Shown: piece by piece, positions 9,135 through 16,785 of the stretch
Layout of the letters: the number at the start of each line of letters is the position of its first letter
Numbering within the stretch: the first letter of the stretch is position 1
Assembly (NCBI GenBank): GCA_964409865.1
Contig: CAYPGE010000001.1
Span: 42,373 to 106,372, forward strand
DNA from: Anammoximicrobium sp964409865
Lineage (GTDB): Bacteria; Planctomycetota; Planctomycetia; Pirellulales; Pirellulaceae
Length of the DNA: 64,000 bases
Reading direction: 5' to 3'
Translations under genes and position numbers: made by a program
Notes under the pieces: model-generated
What the model was told of the DNA's origin: nothing
The model's input: only the letters and a program-made list of their open reading frames with translations
Databases searched by the model: none

Positions 9135-10238
9135 ATGTACATGGCACATGAAGTAACACTGATCACGGGCGACGGCACGGGACCGGAACTGGCGGAGGCG
9201 GCGCGTCGCTGCATCGACGCCACGGGAGTCGCGATCCACTGGGACGTCCAAGAGGCCGGGATCGACGTCATGGCGCGCACGGGAACGCCCATCCCGGACA
9301 GCGTGCTGGAGAGCGTCCGGCGGACCAAGTGCGCGCTGAAGGCTCCCATCACCACGCCGGTCGGCACGGGATTCCGCAGTATCAATGTGTTTCTACGCCA
9401 GGAATTGGGCCTGTTTGCCTGCATTCGGCCCTGCAAGCACTATCCGGGCGTCCGCACCTTCTTCGAGCACCTGGGCGTGGACATCGTCATCGTGCGGGAG
9501 AACACCGAGGACCTGTACGCGGGCGTCGAATTCCAGGCCGGCAAGGAGGAGACGGCGCGCCTGATCGAGTTCATCAATAGTCTGCCGTCAGACCGCAAGA
9601 TCAAGATGCCCGCTGACCTGACAGGTATTTCCATCAAGCCGATCAGCGTGCCGGGCACCGAACGCATCGTCCGCTGTGCGTTCGACTATGCCCGTCACAA
9701 CGGCCGCAAGAAAGTGACGGCGGTCCACAAGGCGAACATCATGAAGCACACCGACGGCCTGTACCTGGCGACGGCGCAACGGGTCGCCAAGGACTATCCG
9801 GACATCCAGTTCGAGGAGCGGATCGTCGACAACATGTGCATGCAGCTGACGCAGAAGCCGGAACTGTACGACGTGCTCGTGCTGCCCAACTTGTACGGCG
9901 ACATCGTCAGCGATCTGGGCGCCGGCCTGGTCGGCGGCCTGGGTGTCGCGCCCGGCGCGAACATCGGGCCGGGCGGCGCGGTCTTCGAGGCCACGCACGG
10001 CAGCGCTCCGAAGTACAAGGGACTGAACAAGGTCAACCCGACGGCGGTCATCTTGTCCGGCATGCTCATGCTGCGGCACCTGGGCGAGTTGGAGGCGGCG
10101 GATCGCCTGGAGAAGGCCGTCGCGGCGGTGATCGCCGAAGGCAAGTACGTGACGTACGACCTGAAACCGCATCGCGACGATCCGACCGCCGTGGGAACCC
10201 GTGAAATGGCCGACGCCATTTGCGCGCGGATGACGTGA
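9135..10238 (+). CDS. Isocitrate/isopropylmalate dehydrogenase family protein, probably NAD-dependent isocitrate dehydrogenase
   Basis: 367 residues, complete. Family motifs appear in order: LITGDGTGPELAEAARRC (start of the Rossmann-like fold), FRSINVFLRQELGLFACIRP (substrate arginines), VIVRENTEDLYAGVEF, the lysine segment KVTAVHKANIMKHTDG, DNMCMQL and VLPNLYGDIVSDLGAGLVGG (metal-binding aspartates), and EATHGSAPKYKG. The ENTEDLYAG form and overall length fit the short NAD-type isocitrate dehydrogenases of the TCA cycle rather than LeuB, but specificity is inferred. GGGAG precedes the ATG. A heptamer array lies just upstream and a palindromic element just downstream. Confidence 0.85.
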   Translation: MYMAHEVTLITGDGTGPELAEAARRCIDATGVAIHWDVQEAGIDVMARTGTPIPDSVLESVRRTKCALKAPITTPVGTGFRSINVFLRQELGLFACIRPCKHYPGVRTFFEHLGVDIVIVRENTEDLYAGVEFQAGKEETARLIEFINSLPSDRKIKMPADLTGISIKPISVPGTERIVRCAFDYARHNGRKKVTAVHKANIMKHTDGLYLATAQRVAKDYPDIQFEERIVDNMCMQLTQKPELYDVLVLPNLYGDIVSDLGAGLVGGLGVAPGANIGPGGAVFEATHGSAPKYKGLNKVNPTAVILSGMLMLRHLGELEAADRLEKAVAAVIAEGKYVTYDLKPHRDDPTAVGTREMADAICARMT

Positions 10239-10259
10239 ACCGAAGTGCTGCTGCAGCCG

Positions 10260-10401
10260 TTTTGGAGTGCGGCGCCTTGTCGCCGCTTTGGCTGAACGCC
10301 GACATCGCTGCGGAACTGCGCCAGCCGAGGAATTGAACCCTGTCAGACCGATGCGGCGCAACGTCGGCCCCAAAGCGGCGACAAGACGCCGCACTCCAAA
10401 A
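10260..10401. repeat. MITE-like inverted repeat between icd-like gene and lpxK
   Basis: A 32-bp arm beginning TTTTGGAGTGCGGCGCCTTG at 10260 is repeated in inverted orientation at 10370-10401, ending CGCCGCACTCCAAAA, with about one mismatch. Each arm contains an inner palindrome of the form GCGGCG...CGCCGC. The roughly 80 bp between the arms have no coding signal. It ends 13 bp before the lpxK start. Confidence 0.85.
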
Positions 10402-10414
10402 TGGGAATCGTCTC

Positions 10415-11467
10415 GTGGATGCCACGCGGTTTCGAGAACTGGTCAGCGGGCGGAGGCGCGGATGGCTGCCCAGCCTTCTGCGCGGTCTGCTGGCGGTCGC
10501 AGGTTCGTTGTACACGCTAGTCGTGACGATGCGAAACGCCTGCTACGATCGGCACTGGGCCCGGGTTCGCCGCGTCGCCGCACCGGTGGTCAGCGTCGGC
10601 AACCTGACCTTGGGCGGAACGGGCAAGACGCCGATGGTCCAGTGGCTGGTACGCTGGTTCCAGACGCGCGGGGTCGCCGTCGCGATTGTGAGCCGGGGTT
10701 ACAAGGCCCCGTCGGGCGCCCCCAATGACGAAGCCCTGGAACTGGCCGACAAGCTGCCCGGCACGCCGCACGTGCAAGACCCGCGGCGGGTGGTCGCGGC
10801 GGAACAGGCGATCCGCGAGCAAGGCGCCACGTTGATTGTGCTGGACGACGCCTTTCAGCATCGGCGGATCCATCGCGATTTGGACGTCGTGCTGCTGGAC
10901 GCGCTGGAGCCGTTTGGGTATGAACGCGTTTTTCCCCGCGGCATGTTGCGCGAGCCGATGTCCGGACTGAAGCGAGCGGATGCTGTGGTCTTGTCGCGCA
11001 GCGATGCGGTCGGCGATCCACAGCGCGAGGCGATCCGGCAACGCGTCAGGCAGCTCGCGCCGCAGGCGCTTTGGCTGGAGGCCGTGCAAAGGCCGTGCGG
11101 TTTGAAATCGGCTGAGGGCAGCCTGGGCGACGCGGGCCAGTTCGCAGGCCGGCGCGTGGCCGCCTTTTGCGGAATCGGCAACCCGGCCGGGTTCCGCCAC
11201 ACGCTGGCCGGCCTCGGCTGCCAATTGATCGGCTTCCGCGAATTCCCGGACCACCATGCGTATACTTGGGCGGACGTAGAATCGTTGTGCCGCTGGCTGG
11301 ACAATCTGGACAACGTCGCCGCCGTGTTGTGTACGCACAAGGATTTGGTCAAAATCAACCTCGCAGAACTCGGCAATGTGCCCGTTTGGGCGTTGACAAT
11401 CGAACTGGAAATTACCGTCGGCCGGGAGGAATTCGAGCGGGAATTGGGTAAACTGATCGAAACCTGA
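10415..11467 (+). CDS. lpxK: Tetraacyldisaccharide 4'-kinase
   Basis: 350 residues, GTG start. The protein phosphorylates the 4' position of the lipid A disaccharide at the cytoplasmic face of the inner membrane. The LpxK Walker A loop is clear (SVGNLTLGGTGKTPM), followed by AIVSRGYK, VLDDAFQHRRIHRDLDVVLL (the DDxFQHR segment that holds metal and base residues), FPRGMLREP, CGIGNPAGFR and FPDHHAYT. The length is that of the family. An N-terminal hydrophobic segment (SLLRGLLAVAGSLYTLVVTM) fits the membrane anchor. Its presence implies lipid A-type LPS and a Gram-negative envelope. Confidence 0.95.
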   Translation: MDATRFRELVSGRRRGWLPSLLRGLLAVAGSLYTLVVTMRNACYDRHWARVRRVAAPVVSVGNLTLGGTGKTPMVQWLVRWFQTRGVAVAIVSRGYKAPSGAPNDEALELADKLPGTPHVQDPRRVVAAEQAIREQGATLIVLDDAFQHRRIHRDLDVVLLDALEPFGYERVFPRGMLREPMSGLKRADAVVLSRSDAVGDPQREAIRQRVRQLAPQALWLEAVQRPCGLKSAEGSLGDAGQFAGRRVAAFCGIGNPAGFRHTLAGLGCQLIGFREFPDHHAYTWADVESLCRWLDNLDNVAAVLCTHKDLVKINLAELGNVPVWALTIELEITVGREEFERELGKLIET

Positions 11468-11528
11468 TGGCTACAGGAATTTGTAACAGTGGCGACTCTA
11501 GCATGGCTGGGACCAAGAGCATCTCGAT

Positions 11529-11625
11529 CTTTCACCTAATCTTTCACCTAGTCTTTCACTTAATCTCCCCCGCCTCCAAGGCAGTAGAGAAGAGATTAGG
11601 TGAAAGATTAGGTGAAAGATTAGGG
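11529..11625. repeat. Hairpin made of repeated 12-mers
   Basis: Three near-identical copies of CTTTCACCTAAT occur at about 11529-11565 and their reverse complement ATTAGGTGAAAG occurs three times at about 11593-11624, around a 27-base spacer. The transcript could fold into a long hairpin. It could terminate lpxK transcription, although no clear U-tract follows. Confidence 0.7.
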
Positions 11626-11699
11626 TTTCAGGTTCCGGCGAAGCTGGTAAGTTCACGCGGCCCCGCAGGTTCGGTCGCCGCCGACTCGAATCCGGGCCG

Positions 11700-11735
11700 T
11701 AGCCCCTGCCCCCTGACTCCTGACCCCTGACCCCT
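11700..11735. repeat. Heptamer array upstream of methyltransferase
   Basis: About five units of a 7-bp repeat with consensus CCCCTGA (variants CCCCTGC, CTCCTGA) end 12 bp before the start codon at 11748. Confidence 0.7.
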
Positions 11736-11747
11736 TCCGAGGAACCC

Positions 11748-12464
11748 ATGTCATTACCACGCGTGTTGGAAACGGAACTGATCGATTCGCCCCAGTTGGC
11801 GATGGAATACGACTCGATGGACCACTCGGAGGCCAACCGCAGTTTTGCGGCCGACCTGCTCGCGGCGGGGGGGCGAGGCGATCTGCTGGACCTGGGGACG
11901 GGCACAGCGCAGATCCCCGTCGAGTTGTGCCGGCAGGGCTTCGAGGGGCGAATCATGGCGGCCGATCTGTCCGTCAGCATGCTGGAGATGGCCCGCTTGA
12001 ATATCGAAATCGCCAGCGTGATCGACCGCGTCCAGTTGGCGCAGGCGGACGCCAAGGACCTGCTGTTTGCCGATGCCTATTTTGATTGCGTCGCGTGCAA
12101 CGGCATGCTGCACCACTTTGCCGATCCCATGCCGGTCCTGCAGGGCTGCCTGCGCGTGCTGCGGCCGGGTGGATTGCTGTTTTGCCGCGACCTGCTGCGG
12201 CCGGACAGCGACGAGGCGGTGCAGCAAATCGTCGAAACCTACGTGGGCTCGGCGAACGAGACTCAGCGCAAGATGTTCGAGGATTCACTTCGCGCGGCGT
12301 TCACGCTGGACGAAGTCCGCCAATTCGTCACGCAATTGGGCTACTCGCCCGATACCGTCCAAGCGACCAGCGACGGGCATTGGACGTGGAATGTCAGGAA
12401 GCCGGGCGGTGCGTCAGACGAGGTTCAAACCGACGGTGAACCTGGTACCGTCTCCGGTTCGTGA
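11748..12464 (+). CDS. Class I SAM-dependent methyltransferase
   Basis: 238 residues. Motif I is DLLDLGTGTAQIPVELC, followed by the acidic end of strand 2 (IMAADLSVSMLEMA), motif II-like VQLAQADAKDLLFADAYFD, CNGMLHHFADPMPVL and LRPGGLLFCRDLLRP. The fold is the methyltransferase_11/25 type; the substrate is not evident. GAGGAA lies 5 bases before the ATG. The stop lies 49 bp before the GDSL gene, which may share its transcript. Confidence 0.85.
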   Translation: MSLPRVLETELIDSPQLAMEYDSMDHSEANRSFAADLLAAGGRGDLLDLGTGTAQIPVELCRQGFEGRIMAADLSVSMLEMARLNIEIASVIDRVQLAQADAKDLLFADAYFDCVACNGMLHHFADPMPVLQGCLRVLRPGGLLFCRDLLRPDSDEAVQQIVETYVGSANETQRKMFEDSLRAAFTLDEVRQFVTQLGYSPDTVQATSDGHWTWNVRKPGGASDEVQTDGEPGTVSGS

Positions 12465-12513
12465 CTTCCGGGATCTGGGAGGACGACTTTCTCTTGATGA
12501 AAGGGTTTATGCG

Positions 12514-13779
12514 ATGCGTCCCTCGTTGCGGAGTTTCCCCAGGACCGCAGGGATTCGATTTGTCGTTTTTTTGGCGATGGGCGGGTGGTTGGCCAGTGCG
12601 GGCCAAGCGCAGAACCCTGCGATCGCGCAGGGTGCCGCCGCGTCTCCCGCGCGATCGCTGCTGGAGTTCGGTTCCTCGCCCGCCACGATTGTCTGTCTGG
12701 GCGACAGCGTAACCGGAGTCTACTACCACACCGGTGGCCGGCGCGCCTATCCGGAGATGCTCGAACTTGCGATCCGCAAGGCGGTGCCGCAGGCCCAGGT
12801 CAAAGTGATCAATGCCGGCATCAGTGGACACACGACGATTCAAGGGCTGGCACGACTGGACCGCGACGTGCTCCAACACAAGCCGAACTTGGTCACCATC
12901 AGTTTCGGCCTGAACGACATGACGCGCGTGCCGGAGGACCAATTCGTAGAAAACCTCACCACGCTTGTCGCACGGTGCCGCGACGCGAAAGCTCAAGTGG
13001 TGCTGTGTACGCCGAATGCGGTGATCAGCACCAGCAGCCGGCCTGTCGAGAAGTTGATCCGCTATTGCGACAGGATTCGCGAATTGGGCCGCAGTTTGAA
13101 GGTCCCCGTCTGCGACCAGTTCGCTGCCGGCGAGTCGCTTCGCGCGAAAGACGCCTGGGCGTGGCGACTGACCATGAGCGACGAAATCCATCCCAACATG
13201 GACGGCCACCGGCGGATGGCGCAAGAACTGTGCCGCACCGTCACCGGGAAAGAAGTCTCCCTGACCGACGCCGGGCCGCCCCAGGATTTCCTTGCGAAAA
13301 CGAGGAGTCTGTTGAAGCAGGGCAAGCCGGTGAAGGTGCTCGCGATGCCGCCGTTCGACGGCCTTGCCGGTTCGGCGCTGAAGCAACTGTATCCGCAGGC
13401 GGTGGCGGAAGTCACGCCGTGGCCGACGGAGGGCAAGTCGCTGGCCGAACTGGAGCGAGCGGCCGACCAACTCGTGCGGCCCATGAAGCCCGACCTCGTT
13501 ATTCTGGCAGTGCCCGCCGATGCCGCCGCAGCCACCGACGAGGAATTCGTCCGTTCATACGCCTGGACGATGAATTGGTCGCTCAGCTTCGGTCATCAGG
13601 AATGGGACTGCGTGGTCGTCCACCCGTCGGTCGTAACGCCGGGCATCAGCGTGCCGCGGGGCGAACTCGTCCGGCAACTCGTTCACGCCCAGGACCTCAC
13701 GTTGATCGATCGTCCGCCCGGCAACCAGTCGTCGGTCGAAGACATCTTCATCAACGCCGTGAAGAGGGATGAGGGATGA
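12514..13779 (+). CDS. Secreted GDSL/SGNH-family hydrolase
   Basis: 421 residues. A signal peptide is visible (IRFVVFLAMGGWLASAGQAQ). Block I of SGNH hydrolases is TIVCLGDSVTGVYYH with the catalytic Ser; block II Gly is in VINAGISGHTT; block III Asn is in SFGLNDMTRVP; and block V DEIHPNMDGH carries the Asp-x-x-His pair. Such enzymes act as esterases, lipases or deacetylases on carbohydrates. The last about 170 residues form a second alpha/beta part without recognisable catalytic motifs. The ATG at 12514 is chosen because it gives the signal peptide. The stop codon lies inside the beginning of a heptamer array. Confidence 0.85.
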   Translation: MRPSLRSFPRTAGIRFVVFLAMGGWLASAGQAQNPAIAQGAAASPARSLLEFGSSPATIVCLGDSVTGVYYHTGGRRAYPEMLELAIRKAVPQAQVKVINAGISGHTTIQGLARLDRDVLQHKPNLVTISFGLNDMTRVPEDQFVENLTTLVARCRDAKAQVVLCTPNAVISTSSRPVEKLIRYCDRIRELGRSLKVPVCDQFAAGESLRAKDAWAWRLTMSDEIHPNMDGHRRMAQELCRTVTGKEVSLTDAGPPQDFLAKTRSLLKQGKPVKVLAMPPFDGLAGSALKQLYPQAVAEVTPWPTEGKSLAELERAADQLVRPMKPDLVILAVPADAAAATDEEFVRSYAWTMNWSLSFGHQEWDCVVVHPSVVTPGISVPRGELVRQLVHAQDLTLIDRPPGNQSSVEDIFINAVKRDEG

Positions 13780-13880
13780 GGGATGCGAGTGGCGGGATAC
13801 GGGATGCGAGATACGGGATGCGAGTTGCGGGATACGGGATACGGGGTGCGAGTTGCGGGATGCGAGATACGGGTTCCTAG
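13767..13880. repeat. Heptamer array I (GGGATGC/GAGATAC)
   Basis: About fifteen units of a degenerate purine-rich 7-bp repeat, mixing GGGATGC, GAGATAC, GGGATAC and GAGTTGC, start within the last codons of the GDSL gene. The unit length is constant while the units vary. Confidence 0.85.
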
Positions 13881-13899
13881 ACAACTGGCCGCTGACACG

Positions 13900-14050
13900 G
13901 ATCACCGACCACCGACCACCGATCACCGATCACCGATCACCGGTCACCGATCACCGATCACCGATCACCGGTCACCGATCACCGATTACCGATTACCGAT
14001 TACCGATCACCGGTCACCGACCACCGATTACCGATTACCGATCACCGCCC
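13900..14050. repeat. Heptamer array II (CGATCAC/CGATTAC)
   Basis: About twenty units of a 7-bp repeat, mostly CGATCAC with CGGTCAC, CGACCAC and CGATTAC variants, run to within a few bases of the GT4 start codon at 14054. The unit differs from array I on the other side, but the period is the same. Confidence 0.9.
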
Positions 14051-14053
14051 CCC

Positions 14054-15442
14054 ATGCGCATCGCCTACCTGACCGCCGGCGCGGCCGGCATGTATTGCGG
14101 GTCTTGCCTGCACGACAACACGCTGGCGGCGGCGTTGGCGCGGTTGGGCGTCGATATCCAGTTGATCCCGACGTACACTCCGATCCGCACGGACGAGGAG
14201 GACGTGAGCGTCGATCGCGTGTTTTTGGGCGGGATCAATGTTTATCTGCAGCAGAAGTCGAGGCTGTTTCGTTGGCTTCCGCCGGTGCTGGACCGGATCC
14301 TGGATCGGCCCTGGCTGTTGCGGCGAGCTACGGCGAGCAGCACGGCGATCGATCCCAAGTTTCTGGGCGATTTGGCGGTTTCGATGCTGCGAGGCGAACA
14401 CGGCTATCAACGCAAAGAGGTGCGGCGGTTGTGCCGTTATCTGGCATCGGACGTACGGCCCGGCCTGGTCGTGCTGACCAACATGCTGATCGGCGGCTGT
14501 ATTCCCGCGTTGAAACGCGCGCTCGCCGTCCCCGTGCTGGTGACGCTGCAGGGCGACGACGCGTTCTTGGAGTCCTTGCCTGAGCCGCACAAGACGCGCG
14601 CCTTTGATGAGATTTACCACCTGGTGCGCGACGTGGACGGCTTCCTGGTACACAGCCGTTACTATGCCGACTTCATGGCAAGCTACTTCGGAATCCCGCC
14701 GGACAAGCTGCACATCGTGCCGCTGGGCATCGACATCCGGAACTTTGAAAGTAGCAGGCACACTCCGTGTGCCGTCTGCCAGACACGTCAGCTGGAAAAT
14801 GGCGATCCGGAAAGCGGCGCAGGCACCGATCGTCCTGATCGGAGCCAGTCCTGTCCTCCGACGCGCACCCCGACGATCGGTTATCTGGCGCGTTTAGCCC
14901 CGGAGAAAGGCTTGCACGTATTGGTCGACGCCTTCCTGGAACTGCGGCGGATGGCCGGTATGCATAACGTCCAACTCCACATCGCCGGCTGGCTGGGCGA
15001 ACACCACCGGCCGTATGTCGAGTCCCAGTTTGACAAGCTACGGAGGGCGGGCTTGGGCGATGCGTTTCGATATGTGGGCGAAGTGGATCGGCGCGGCAAG
15101 GCGGAATTCCTGCGCACGCTCGATCTCATGTCCGTGCCGACGACGCATCGCGAGCCGAAGGGCCTGTTCGTGTTGGAAGCTCTCGCGGCCGGCGTTCCCG
15201 TCGTATTGCCGGATCACGGTTCCTTTCCCGAACTGATCGCGTCCACCGGCGGCGGTTGCCTGACGCCGCCTCACGACCCGCACGCACTCGCGGGCGCGAT
15301 CGCCGACCTGCTTCGGGACGAGCCGCGCCGCCGCCGACACGCTGCCGCCGGCCAACAGGCCGTACACGAAGATCGCAATTCGGATGTCATGGCCCGCGCG
15401 ACGCTGGAGGTGTTTCAGATGTTTGCCGGCGCTGTCAGATGA
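14054..15442 (+). CDS. GT4-family glycosyltransferase with a repeat-derived insertion
   Basis: 462 residues. The N-terminal Rossmann half starts MRIAYLTAGAAGMYCGSCLH, typical of GT4 enzymes that bind the acceptor through a Gly-rich loop. The C-terminal donor half has TIGYLARLAPEKGLHVLVDA, YVGEVDRRGKAEFL and the EPKGLFVLEALAAGVPVVLP segment with the conserved EX7E-like glutamates. It transfers a sugar from a nucleotide donor, probably to an envelope glycan. Residues about 233-274, between the two halves, read SSRHTPCAVCQTRQL and continue with low-complexity sequence; the DNA there holds the palindrome GGCACACTCCGTGTGCC, so this linker looks like an inserted repeat that stayed in frame. Confidence 0.85.
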   Translation: MRIAYLTAGAAGMYCGSCLHDNTLAAALARLGVDIQLIPTYTPIRTDEEDVSVDRVFLGGINVYLQQKSRLFRWLPPVLDRILDRPWLLRRATASSTAIDPKFLGDLAVSMLRGEHGYQRKEVRRLCRYLASDVRPGLVVLTNMLIGGCIPALKRALAVPVLVTLQGDDAFLESLPEPHKTRAFDEIYHLVRDVDGFLVHSRYYADFMASYFGIPPDKLHIVPLGIDIRNFESSRHTPCAVCQTRQLENGDPESGAGTDRPDRSQSCPPTRTPTIGYLARLAPEKGLHVLVDAFLELRRMAGMHNVQLHIAGWLGEHHRPYVESQFDKLRRAGLGDAFRYVGEVDRRGKAEFLRTLDLMSVPTTHREPKGLFVLEALAAGVPVVLPDHGSFPELIASTGGGCLTPPHDPHALAGAIADLLRDEPRRRRHAAAGQQAVHEDRNSDVMARATLEVFQMFAGAVR

Positions 15443-15483
15443 TCGGCGTCTTGCTATTCGGATTTTGGAGTTGTTACAGATTC

Positions 15484-16698
15484 ATGGATAACGCCATCGT
15501 CATCGTCATTGATCGCCTGGGTGCGGGCTACTTAGGACCGTACGGCAATACGTGGATCGAGACGCCCAACTGGAACCGGCTCGCGGCTCGGTCGGTGCTC
15601 TTCGAGTTTGCCCTGGCCGACGCCATCGATCTGCCCACGGTCTACCGTTCCTACTGGCAGGGCCTGCACGCCATGTCGTCTGACCGGCCGGTGCGCAGTC
15701 TGCCGGAGATGGCGGCCGCCCGTGGGATTCACTGCGCGCTGGTCACCGACGAACCGCAAATTGTCGAGCTGCCGGGGACGGAGAGCTTTTCGGATCGGGT
15801 CGTCTTGACGTTGCCGGCCGCCGAACGACCGGCGAGTGAAGTCGTCCAGACGCAGATGGCCCAGCTGTTCGCCGCGGCAGCCCACTGGCTGCAGCGCGCG
15901 CCCGAACCGTTTTTGCTGTGGATCCACGCCCGCGGCATGGCCGGAGCGTGGGACGCGCCGATTGAATTTCGCAATCAATTTGCGGACGAAGACGATCCGC
16001 TGCCGCCGGAATTGAGCACACCGCCCGTCAAGCGATTCGGCGCGTCACCTGATCCGGACGAAGTGCTGGGTTACCTGCACGCCTACGCGGGGCAAGTCGC
16101 GCTGCTGGACGATTGCTTGGGGGCCTTCCTGGAGACGGCCCAGGCCACGGCGGGTTGGGAGCGGACGTTGCTGGCCATGACATCGCCGCGGGGGTATCCG
16201 CTGGGCGAACATCATTGGGTGGGCGGCAGCGACGAAGTGGTACAGGGGGAACAAGTCCACGTGCCCTGCCTCATCCGCCTGCCACAAGATCGCGGCGCCG
16301 CCGTGCGCTGTCACGAACTGGTGCAGCCGCCTGATTTTTGTGCCAGCTTGTGCGATGTGTGTGCGCTGGCTGCCGACGACGGGCCGCGGTGGGGCCAGAG
16401 TCTGCTTCCGCTAGCAGGCTTCGACCCGCCGGCTTGGCGCGATCGAGCCGCGACAACGGCACCTGTTGTTCAGGCCCTGCGGACGCCCGCGTGGCTGCTG
16501 GTCCGGAGGCACGACGGGCGGCGGGAGCTGTTCGCCAAACCCGACGACCGCTGGGAGGCGAATGAAGTCGCCAGCCGCTGTCAGGAGGCGGTCGAGCAGT
16601 TGGACGCCGCACTGGATGAATTCCAGCGGGCGGCCGAGTCGTCACAGCCAGCTCAGCTGTCGCCGCTATCGCCTCTGCTTTTGGACGGGCTGGGTTAA
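15484..16698 (+). CDS. Sulfatase-like protein of the alkaline phosphatase superfamily
   Basis: 404 residues. The start MDNAIVIVIDRLGAGYLGPY followed by WIETPNWNRLAARS matches the first strand and 'TPNLDRLA' segment of sulfatases, and LLDDCLGAFLETAQ plus a late TSPRGYPLGEHHWVG match their metal-site half (usual form S-D-H-G...GEHG). The catalytic C/S-x-P-S-R formylglycine motif is not present at the expected place, where the protein reads DLPTVYRSYWQ, so it may be inactive or use another chemistry. No signal peptide is seen with this start. A start at 15439, overlapping the GT4 stop as ATGA, would add 15 residues. It follows the GT4 gene and may share its transcript. Confidence 0.7.
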   Translation: MDNAIVIVIDRLGAGYLGPYGNTWIETPNWNRLAARSVLFEFALADAIDLPTVYRSYWQGLHAMSSDRPVRSLPEMAAARGIHCALVTDEPQIVELPGTESFSDRVVLTLPAAERPASEVVQTQMAQLFAAAAHWLQRAPEPFLLWIHARGMAGAWDAPIEFRNQFADEDDPLPPELSTPPVKRFGASPDPDEVLGYLHAYAGQVALLDDCLGAFLETAQATAGWERTLLAMTSPRGYPLGEHHWVGGSDEVVQGEQVHVPCLIRLPQDRGAAVRCHELVQPPDFCASLCDVCALAADDGPRWGQSLLPLAGFDPPAWRDRAATTAPVVQALRTPAWLLVRRHDGRRELFAKPDDRWEANEVASRCQEAVEQLDAALDEFQRAAESSQPAQLSPLSPLLLDGLG

Positions 16699-16785
16699 AT
16701 TGGGGTAGTTTTCATTTGCCGAGCCTGTTTATAATCCCGCCCGTTTTTGCGTCAACAACTCGTGTTCGGACAAGGACGTCCGTTC

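Noticed and set aside
13767..14050. Possible CRISPR array
   Set aside because: The unit is 7 bp with no spacers; it is a short tandem repeat.
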